Shown in pieces: positions 58,101 through 64,000 of a stretch of DNA of 64,000 nt. The translations under genes were made by a program, and so were the position numbers. The first letter of the stretch is position 1. Every line of letters starts with the position of its first letter. The DNA comes from Brucella intermedia LMG 3301 (GTDB lineage Bacteria > Pseudomonadota > Alphaproteobacteria > Rhizobiales > Rhizobiaceae). The stretch covers positions 1,240,001-1,304,000 of the forward strand of contig NZ_ACQA01000001.1 in assembly GCF_000182645.1 (NCBI RefSeq), read 5' to 3'. Under the pieces are notes generated by a model, which was not told where the DNA came from, ran no database searches, and saw nothing but the letters and a program-made list of their open reading frames with translations.

Positions 58101-58741
58101 AACAGCCCCCTTTCCTTTAGAACACTATCGATCTCTCTTGCGATCTCGCTCGCGATCGCGTCTTGCGGGCGATCGGCGCCGATTACCTTGCAGCGCCGAG
58201 GCTCTGCTTCCGCGATTGCGAGGAAGGCCTGCCGCCGTGCCTCGTGCACTGCGATATCTTCCTTCTCGAACCGGTCCGCAGTTTCGCTGCCGCGCCGTTT
58301 TCCGGCACGTGACAATCCCTTTTCCGCTGGAATATCGAGAATGATCGTCATATCTGGCATGATACCGTCGATAGCAATACGTTCCACTGCCGACATATAG
58401 GTGCTGTCGAGATTGCCGGTAACCCCCTGATAAGCGCGGCTGGAATCGATGAAGCGGTCGCACAGAACCACACGTCCCTCGTCCAATGCCGGGCGGATAA
58501 GCTGGTCCACATGGTCTGCTCTTGCAGCGGCAAACAGCAGCGCCTCCATCGCCGGACCGTATTTCTCCGCATTGCCGCTCAATATGACGTGACGAATTGC
58601 TTCCGCACCAGGAGAACCGCCAGGTTCTCGTGTGATGACCGGATCGAAGCCGCTTGCACGCAGGTGCTTGGCCAGCAACGCAATTTGCGTTGATTTGCCC
58701 GCTCCTTCGCCGCCCTCGAATGTGATGAACAATCCCGACAA
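58097..58741 (-). CDS. tmk: Thymidylate kinase
   Basis: A 214-residue kinase phosphorylating dTMP. The P-loop is [16 protein letters not shown], the DR motif is [15 protein letters not shown], and the lid region is [18 protein letters not shown] use TTG 58741, preceded by GGAAG, because it yields the family start (M)[12 protein letters not shown]; a TTG four codons upstream is less likely. It overlaps holB, an arrangement conserved in many bacteria. Confidence 0.95.
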   Translation of the reverse strand: MSGLFITFEGGEGAGKSTQIALLAKHLRASGFDPVITREPGGSPGAEAIRHVILSGNAEKYGPAMEALLFAAARADHVDQLIRPALDEGRVVLCDRFIDSSRAYQGVTGNLDSTYMSAVERIAIDGIMPDMTIILDIPAEKGLSRAGKRRGSETADRFEKEDIAVHEARRQAFLAIAEAEPRRCKVIGADRPQDAIASEIAREIDSVLKERGLL

Positions 58742-58842
58742 GCCAACTTCCAAATGTTTGAATCGATGTCCAGATGGACTTCTGTGAAAGTTATTATCGG
58801 CCTTTGGTTATCAGGTCGAGCCTGGATTACGCATGGCGCAGG

Positions 58843-60039
58843 CTAAAGGTATTTCCGTAGCCAACCTGTGGAAAGCTCCATCGCCGCCCCCAAGGCGCGC
58901 TTTGAAAGGCTTCCCTCATCGACAGATTGAGCCGTAAAAACAGGCACATCGCGGAGAATGCTTCCATTCAGCTCAAGCTGAAGAACGCCGACTTGCTGAT
59001 CGTCGGCAACGGGGGCATCAAGTGGGCCCTTATAGACGATACGCGCTTTAAGCCTATCGCGACCATTCTTCGGCAGCAACAACTCGACACGGTCCTTGAC
59101 CTTCAGCGGCACATGCGCGAGCGCACCTCCGAAAACCTGCGCTTCACCAATAATTTCGTTTGGGGGATACAGCAGCACATCGTCAAATGCCGTCATCCCC
59201 CATTGCAGGAGCCGCTTTGCTTCCTCCTCACGCTCCTTGACGCTGGAAAGGCCGCTCATCGCCAGATAGAGCCTGCGGCCATTCTGCTCAGCAGACCCAA
59301 CGAGTGCAAAGCCGGATGCCTCCGTAAATCCTGTACCCATGCCGTCAGCTCCCACATCAAGCCGCAGCAATGGATTGCGGTTGCGTTGCATGATGTTGTT
59401 CCAGGTGAAAGCTGGTTGAGCATAATATTTATAGTATTCCGGATGAGCGGTCCGGATATGCTGCGCCAATCTGACCAGGTCCTGGAGAGAAACCGTCTGC
59501 CCTTCAGCAGGTAACCCTGTGGAGTTGACGAATCTGGAGGCGGCCAAGCCAAGCTCCCGCGCCCGGTCGTTCATCCGCTCTGCAAAAGCGCGTTCGCTGC
59601 CTGCCAGCCCTTCCGCCAGCACGATGGCCCCATCATTCGCCGCCTGAACGATCATTCCCTGCAACAGATCAGCAACCGTCGGCGACGATTTGATGCGCGC
59701 AAACATCGTAGACGTTCCTGAAGGAGCGCCGCCCGTTCTCCAGGCGTTCTCGCTGACGGGATAAGCAGTATCGAGTGTGGTAAGTCCCTTTTCGAGAGCT
59801 TCAAATACCACTTCAGCCGTCATCAGCTTGGCCAGGGAAGCGGGAGGAATCGGTACATTGGCATTCTTGGAGAGGAGCACCGTTCCGCTCCGGTCATCTA
59901 GGAGCAACACCTGCGGCGCTTTCGTAACGAATGCTGCGTCAACAGGGGCTGGCGAACAAATAGCTGGCACCAAAACCGCCACCGAAATGCCAGCGGCAGC
60001 GGCACGGACGAATACCAGTGTTTTTGATAACAGCCCCAT
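58843..60039 (-). CDS. D-alanyl-D-alanine carboxypeptidase-like protein with altered SxN and KTG motifs
   Basis: A 398-residue S11 (PBP5-like) protein with a signal peptide and a C-terminal domain. The acyl-serine motif SxxK is present (PASLAKLMT, Ser68 and Lys71). However, the SxN motif reads QAANDG (Ala133) and the KTG motif reads GMGTGFTE (Gly235). Both deviate from active DD-carboxypeptidases. I believe this form also occurs in other Rhizobiales, so it may be a conserved variant rather than decay; activity is uncertain. It trims peptidoglycan stem peptides if active. It lies 88 bp after rlpA and 101 bp before tmk. Confidence 0.85.
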   Translation of the reverse strand: MGLLSKTLVFVRAAAAGISVAVLVPAICSPAPVDAAFVTKAPQVLLLDDRSGTVLLSKNANVPIPPASLAKLMTAEVVFEALEKGLTTLDTAYPVSENAWRTGGAPSGTSTMFARIKSSPTVADLLQGMIVQAANDGAIVLAEGLAGSERAFAERMNDRARELGLAASRFVNSTGLPAEGQTVSLQDLVRLAQHIRTAHPEYYKYYAQPAFTWNNIMQRNRNPLLRLDVGADGMGTGFTEASGFALVGSAEQNGRRLYLAMSGLSSVKEREEEAKRLLQWGMTAFDDVLLYPPNEIIGEAQVFGGALAHVPLKVKDRVELLLPKNGRDRLKARIVYKGPLDAPVADDQQVGVLQLELNGSILRDVPVFTAQSVDEGSLSKRALGAAMELSTGWLRKYL

Positions 60040-60127
60040 GCGAACCCCGTTACGTGAGCAATGTTAGAGCTTACGCAACGAATCTGACCAAAATCAATAT
60101 GGCAGCTCTTATCACCGCATCGTGAGC

Positions 60128-61402
60128 TCAATCGAGGCGAACGACAAACGCATTCACTGCACCAGCCTTCCAGGCCGCGCGCAACAGAGCATCGTTTCCA
60201 CCCTTCGTCGCCACCGCCGTCAACTCAAAGGTTGCGCCGGTTTCGGTCGGAAGCTTGGTCAGTGTGAATCTGGTCGAGCGAGGCAGCGATGACTGAATCT
60301 GTTTTGCCTCTTCCAGCGTTTCGAAAGTACCAAGCTCGACATATTCTCCATGTTCTTCAGCCAGGCGACGCTTCCACGCGCTTGAGATCGCATCCTTGGA
60401 CAAGATGCTGCCATACGCACGCTCCTCAGCATAAGCAGCCACAGCAAGCCGATCGGTGGCATAACCGGCAAGACCGCTCACACCGGCAGCATTCGCCACG
60501 CCGAAGCTGGTTGCCGGACGATGCGATGGCACAGGAACGTTTGCTGGCAGCAACGGAGCTGCCCCACCAGACGGATCGCCATAGGCAGGATCGACCGCAA
60601 AAGGTGAATTTTCAGGTATAGGCGCAGAGGCCGGAACCGCTTCCATCACAGGCATCGGAACACGAGACTTCGGCGAGGTAGGCGTCGGTCCGTTCATCGC
60701 CATCATGACGCCGGTTGCCGGCTGGCCGATCGCATCACCACCTCCGGGACGGTAAGAGGCCATCAGGAATGCGTCGTCGTTCCCGTCGAGAGGCGCTCTT
60801 CCAACATACTCGACCTTCACATTCGCGGTACCGTGGTGCTGGTAATCGAGCATTTCGGCAGCTTTCTGGGAAAGATCGATGACGCGGTCGAATTCATACG
60901 GACCGCGATCATTTACGCGCACGATGACCGAGTTGCCATTGGCAAGATTGGTGACGCGAGCATAACTGGGCAATGGCATAGTTGGATGCGCGGCGGTCAG
61001 GTGCGCCATGTCGTAAACTTCACCGTTCGCCGTCAGGCGGCCATGAAAAGCTTCACCATACCAGGAGGCATGGCCAACTTTGACATAGTTCTTGTCTTCC
61101 TTGGGATAGTACCAGCGTCCCTTAACCTTGTACGGCTGACCCGTCTGATCTCGTCCGCCGCCACGCGGCAAGGGCTTTCCTTTTGCAAAAGCCACGCGGG
61201 GACTGGACTTCACACCGTATTTGGACTCGGCGAAATATTCCTTGGATCGCTTGCTCTTCGATTTCGGCTGCGGCGCCGATGCGCAGCCCGCCAAGGCGAC
61301 AGCAATAGCCATGAATGACAATAAGGCGACTGAACTGCGCTTGTCTCGCAGCTTAGCCGTCTTTCCGTTGACCGAATGTTTCAGCCCTCGTTTCGAATCC
61401 AT
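60128..61402 (-). CDS. rlpA: RlpA-family septal/lytic lipoprotein with SPOR domain
   Basis: A 424-residue protein. A lipobox ALAGCAS gives the lipidated Cys near residue 40. The double-psi beta barrel holds VGHASWYGEAFHGRLTANGE and the catalytic-region RVNDRGPYEFDRVIDLS. A Pro-rich linker leads to a C-terminal SPOR domain (about residues 345-424, EYVELGTFETLEEAKQIQSS) that binds denuded glycan at the septum. RlpA is a lytic transglycosylase in Pseudomonas; in other bacteria it may only bind. Start ATG 61402. Followed by the DD-carboxypeptidase-like gene, a shared cell-wall context. Confidence 0.92.
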   Translation of the reverse strand: MDSKRGLKHSVNGKTAKLRDKRSSVALLSFMAIAVALAGCASAPQPKSKSKRSKEYFAESKYGVKSSPRVAFAKGKPLPRGGGRDQTGQPYKVKGRWYYPKEDKNYVKVGHASWYGEAFHGRLTANGEVYDMAHLTAAHPTMPLPSYARVTNLANGNSVIVRVNDRGPYEFDRVIDLSQKAAEMLDYQHHGTANVKVEYVGRAPLDGNDDAFLMASYRPGGGDAIGQPATGVMMAMNGPTPTSPKSRVPMPVMEAVPASAPIPENSPFAVDPAYGDPSGGAAPLLPANVPVPSHRPATSFGVANAAGVSGLAGYATDRLAVAAYAEERAYGSILSKDAISSAWKRRLAEEHGEYVELGTFETLEEAKQIQSSLPRSTRFTLTKLPTETGATFELTAVATKGGNDALLRAAWKAGAVNAFVVRLD

Positions 61403-61626
61403 ACGCCACACGCCCGTTACTCAACAAACGCAACCGGAAACGCTGGTTGCGCCTTTTTAGATTTTAGTGATGTCACCGATTCATTGACGGATCATTAAAG
61501 TTTTCGGAATTCTGCCAATTTGAGTCGCGTTGCCCTCTACTCAACTCCGCCGCACCACGTTCGTCCTGCCCGATGGAACAATCGTTCATCAGAAACGTTG
61601 AATTTTCAACAGGAAGGAGAAAACAA

Positions 61627-61704
61627 ATGTTCAGAGCAATGATCCTTTGGCTGATGGGCGTCCCGCTCATTCTCGTGCTGCTTATCTGGTATTTTTTCTT
61701 TTGA
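61627..61704 (+). CDS. 25-residue membrane protein
   Basis: ATG 61627 follows the strong ribosome site AGGAAGGAG. The peptide begins MFRAMILWLMGVPLI and ends IWYFFF, a single hydrophobic helix with one positive residue at position 3, so probably N-in. The short length suits a small regulatory or structural membrane peptide. It stands alone between rlpA (divergent) and the lipid kinase gene (convergent), with its own terminator at 61785. I believe similar short proteins exist in other Rhizobiales, but I cannot check. Confidence 0.75.
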   Translation: MFRAMILWLMGVPLILVLLIWYFFF

Positions 61705-61784
61705 CGGTGGAACGTTCGACCCTTTGAACCGTTATTCCTACGGCTCAAATGACCTCCGAGCCAGTCACCTAACGTCATGGATTA

Positions 61785-61816
61785 GGCCCGTCTCGAAAGG
61801 CGGGCCCTTTTTTTCG
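61785..61816 (+). terminator. Terminator after the 25-residue membrane protein gene
   Basis: GGCCCGTC, loop TCGAAA and GGCGGGCC (one G-T pair) form an 8-bp stem followed by CTTTTTTTT on the plus strand. It also ends just before the convergent lipid kinase stop. Confidence 0.9.
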
Positions 61817-61826
61817 CGCAATCGCG

Positions 61827-62723
61827 TTACGGCCTCGCCGTGGGATCGGGCATATAGACTTGTATTGCCTTGCGCAGCAGGCGGAAATGGGCGGGCGTCC
61901 ATGTCGACAACTCCCCGTCAGTATTGACGGCGCGAGGTTTCTTGGTGCGGACAATCACCTCCGTTGTCGGAAAGGCCCGTACATCATCCCATTTCGAATG
62001 CGTACCACGACGGAGGCTTGGCAGAAGACGCAACAGCTTCCACCAGTGATCGACTTCCAGGCTGTAGAAATCGAGTTTACCGTCATCCACAGTGGCATCC
62101 TTCTCCACGGCCATGCCGCCGCCGTAGAATTTTCCATTCCCCACAGAGACCTGCAACGTACGGATTTTTTCCGTCATGCCGTCATGTTCCAGATAGGCCG
62201 TAAATAGCTCCGAACGCATGAGAATCCGTGCCGCGACAATCGCGTAGCCGAGTTTACCCCATTTCTTCTTCGCCGCGGAACTCAGCTGCTGTGCCAGTTC
62301 GGCGCTGAAACCTATGCTCGCGACGTTGAAGTAAAGATGACCGTTCACCTCGCCAAGATCGATGGGGCGCGCCTCATAAGAAGCAATGCGCCGCGCCGCC
62401 TCAACCGGATCGGCAGGAATGCCGACGGTCCGGGCAAAATCGTTTGCGGTTCCAAGTGGCAGAATTGCGAGCGGCAGTCCCGTTTCCATCAATCCTCTGG
62501 CCGCAGCATTCAACGATCCGTCGCCACCACCAACGATGACGAGATCGCAATCTCTTTCCCCAAGGATCACATCGGAAATCGTCTCGTCATCTTGCGGGCT
62601 TCGCTCGACGAGTTGGAGCCCGCCGTGCTCCAACGCGGAACGAATGTCCGCACCGTATCCCCTGCCATTTCGGGCATGTGGATTTACTATAAGCAGTGCC
62701 CGCCGCATTGTGGTCTTGCCCAT
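61827..62723 (-). CDS. DagK/YegS-family lipid kinase
   Basis: A 298-residue diacylglycerol kinase catalytic-domain protein. LIVNPHARNGRG and the nucleotide motif VIVGGGDGSLN are diagnostic, followed by LGTANDFART. The C-terminal sandwich domain has SVGNGKFYGGGM. Members phosphorylate diacylglycerol, sphingosine-like lipids or phosphatidylglycerol; the substrate is unknown. ATG 62723 has AGGAAA upstream and is preferred to ATG 62708. Confidence 0.9.
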   Translation of the reverse strand: MGKTTMRRALLIVNPHARNGRGYGADIRSALEHGGLQLVERSPQDDETISDVILGERDCDLVIVGGGDGSLNAAARGLMETGLPLAILPLGTANDFARTVGIPADPVEAARRIASYEARPIDLGEVNGHLYFNVASIGFSAELAQQLSSAAKKKWGKLGYAIVAARILMRSELFTAYLEHDGMTEKIRTLQVSVGNGKFYGGGMAVEKDATVDDGKLDFYSLEVDHWWKLLRLLPSLRRGTHSKWDDVRAFPTTEVIVRTKKPRAVNTDGELSTWTPAHFRLLRKAIQVYMPDPTARP

Positions 62724-63012
62724 GGATTTCCTGTCATCTGCAACAGCCTGCAATCTGGCTGCATGGTTGAGAGCGCCATTTGCAGATGGCCCCTCGAACT
62801 CGGATATCAATGGGACAGGTCATGAAAGATTTGTCACGGCGCTGTAGTGTTTCGTGAGGCGATGAGATCAATTGGAATGAACAAGCCAAGGCTGTCGACA
62901 AAACAGTTTGACGAGCCCAGAAAGAGAACATAGGTTGTCAAAACCAACTGTAAATCGTTCTGAAGTGACCTTCTCAGATTTGTCGCTAATTTATTGAAAT
63001 GTATTACAGTTT

Positions 63013-63086
63013 GCGGGTATGATGTAATGGTAGCCTGTCAGCTTCCCAAGCTGAACGCGCGGGTTCGATTCCCGCTACCCGCTCCA
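63013..63086 (+). tRNA. tRNA-Gly (anticodon CCC)
   Basis: A 74-nt cloverleaf. The acceptor GCGGGTA pairs with TACCCGC, then discriminator T and an encoded CCA. The anticodon stem TCAGC/GCTGA holds the loop TTCCCAA (anticodon CCC), and the T arm reads CGGGTTCGATTCCCG. A promoter-like AT-rich stretch lies just upstream. Confidence 0.96.
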
Positions 63087-63111
63087 GCCGGCCCCACTCA
63101 AAAGCGAAAGT

Positions 63112-63354
63112 CTACCGGACATTTTCTCCGGTCTTGGGATCGACTTTGACCTCCACCTTGGCGCCAGCCTTGGTGACATACTCGATCTCATAATATCCGC
63201 GGTCGTTCCAGTCGACTTCATCGATAAAAGCCGTATCCGCCTTCTGTTCGATTTTTGCGATTATCTCCGAAAGCTTGGAGCCTTCCGGTGGCGGTGCGGC
63301 ATAAGCGGCAGCGGCGGATAAACCAATAAACAAGGTCGTAGCGGCAAGACGCAT
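63112..63354 (-). CDS. Small secreted PepSY-domain protein
   Basis: An 80-residue protein. A signal peptide ends AAAAYAAP. The mature part (LSEIIAKIEQKADTAFIDEV, then DWNDRGYYEIEYVTKAGAKV and EVKVDPKTGE) is one PepSY repeat, a fold that often inhibits proteases or modulates two-component sensors. ATG 63354 follows AAAGGAGAAG. It converges on tRNA-Gly with 25 bp between. Confidence 0.88.
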   Translation of the reverse strand: MRLAATTLFIGLSAAAAYAAPPPEGSKLSEIIAKIEQKADTAFIDEVDWNDRGYYEIEYVTKAGAKVEVKVDPKTGENVR

Positions 63355-63419
63355 GATCTTCTCCTTTATCTACCGTAAAGGATAGGGGTTCAGGCGCCGT
63401 CTTCAAGCCCAACAGACAA

Positions 63420-63611
63420 TTACTTGATGATAGGGCTGATCGAACCGGTGAAGGTTTGATCGATCATGGCAGAGAGTTTCGGCTCTGCTCCGGATAAAAT
63501 CACAACGATGGCAAGCATCAATATCAACGGTGCGGCAAGAATGCCGCTCCTTACAGCCGGTTCAAGAATACGCCGGGTTCTGTTGTGTCGTATTGATTGC
63601 CGATTTCTCAT
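63420..63611 (-). CDS. Small single-pass membrane protein (tentative)
   Basis: A 63-residue frame. A basic N-terminus (RNRQSIRHNRTRR) is followed by a membrane segment (about residues 22-41, ILAAPLILMLAIVVILSG) and a short tail ending SPIIK. The topology is sensible and it lies 76 bp downstream of ntrC on the same strand, but the ATG at 63611 lacks a clear ribosome site. It does not look like the NtrY N-terminus that often follows ntrC. Confidence 0.45.
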   Translation of the reverse strand: MRNRQSIRHNRTRRILEPAVRSGILAAPLILMLAIVVILSGAEPKLSAMIDQTFTGSISPIIK

Positions 63612-63687
63612 ACAACCGACAGTAGCTGAACAGACTTAACCGCCCGTTAAATAACGTAGTTAATGGGTTTTCAGCACCTGATTGTCG

Positions 63688-64000
63688 CTAATTTCCCTTG
63701 TTTCCGCGATATATATTCACACCGAGTTCACGAATTTTCTTGCGCAGCGTATTACGGTTCAGCCCCAGAAGATCGGCCGCCTTGATCTGATTTCCCCGTG
63801 TCGCCGTAAGGCACGCCAGGATCAGGGGATATTCCAGTTCTGCCAGAACCCTGTGATAGAGGCCCGGCGGTGGCAAATCCGAACCGAACGACGCAAAATA
63901 GCGCTGCATGTTCTGCTCGACCGCCTGTGAAATGGAGATATTTTCGATATCTCCGGCGCCTGCTGGAACCACATCCGGTTTGGTAAGCTCGGCCCGCAAC
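63688..64000 (-). CDS. ntrC: Nitrogen regulator NtrC, C-terminal part (5' end outside window)
   Basis: The last 104 codons of an open frame that continues past the right edge. LPPPGLYHRVLAELEYPLIL, then ACLTATRGNQIKAADLLGLN and RNTLRKKIRELG, is the Fis-type DNA-binding end of rhizobial NtrC, with the HTH in the final 40 residues. NtrC activates sigma-54 promoters such as that of glnBA earlier in the window. An apparent start at 63999 is an internal TTG. Confidence 0.9.
   Translation of the reverse strand, partial: LRAELTKPDVVPAGAGDIENISISQAVEQNMQRYFASFGSDLPPPGLYHRVLAELEYPLILACLTATRGNQIKAADLLGLNRNTLRKKIRELGVNIYRGNKGN

Overview
The window looks like chromosomal DNA of a Rhizobiales bacterium of the Brucella/Ochrobactrum group. 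Supporting evidence: a cyclic beta-1,2-glucan exporter (NdvA/ChvA type) that reads very close to the Brucella protein, a CckA kinase, a zinc-less alphaproteobacterial-type DksA, a very large apolipoprotein-like coiled-coil protein of the growth-pole-ring kind, a class II DAHP synthase, a short GltX, and a rhizobial-type NtrC C-terminus. It is mostly ordinary core genome: dense, moderately GC-rich, with many 4-bp ATGA/GTGA operon overlaps. I see no phage, insertion sequence, CRISPR array or rRNA. One tRNA-Gly(CCC) lies near the right end.

Layout. 1-5.8 kb (minus): a partial flavin monooxygenase, an LtrA-family membrane protein, a BaiN/HI0933-type flavoprotein and cckA. 6.2-15.9 kb: an orphan FliO-like protein, dksA, a SixA-like phosphatase, the ycjX-ycjF pair, a secreted protein, the folate operon folP-folB-folK, a DUF922 protease-like protein, and a two-gene unit of a ferredoxin with a flavoprotein that has lost its NAD(P)H domain. 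16.5-21.3 kb: the 1620-residue polar-growth protein. 21.5-25.3 kb (minus): an Mla/MCE lipid transport operon. 25.3-31.6 kb: a dipeptide epimerase, a PlcP-Agt lipid-remodelling pair with a candidate PHO box, two divergent citrate synthase paralogues (one carries a DNA-binding domain and is frameshifted), and an SDR. 31.8-45.9 kb: maeB, a lipoprotein, gltX-nadE, dgkA, a small Cys-containing secreted protein, class II DAHP synthase, gor, a DUF2059 protein, rpiA, gph and a frameshifted nnr. 46.2-48 kb: glnB-glnA behind a sigma-54-type promoter. 48.2-51.6 kb (minus): an rluC-like/eamA/HAD/atp12 cluster. 51.9-53.7 kb: ndvA. 53.8-61.4 kb (minus): rlpA, a DD-carboxypeptidase-like protein, tmk, holB, metG, tatD and an MBL-fold hydrolase. 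61.6-64 kb: a 25-codon membrane peptide, a lipid kinase, tRNA-Gly, a PepSY protein, a small membrane ORF and the 3' end of ntrC.

How the genes work together. Envelope biology dominates: Mla lipid transport, PlcP/Agt and two kinds of diacylglycerol kinase act on membrane lipids; GPR-like protein, RlpA and the DD-carboxypeptidase-like protein act on the wall and pole; NdvA exports periplasmic glucan. The PlcP product diacylglycerol is the acceptor for the adjacent glycosyltransferase and a substrate class for DgkA, so one window holds several routes in diacylglycerol handling. Nitrogen control appears twice, as glnBA and as ntrC.

Most interesting points: the PHO-box/plcP/agt unit; the ferredoxin plus NAD(P)H-domain-less reductase; the HTH-citrate synthase with palindromes in its divergent promoter region; and the 25-residue membrane peptide. 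I did not find a clearly new multi-gene system. Two single-base frameshifts (citrate synthase paralogue and nnr) fall next to short homopolymers and may be sequencing errors.
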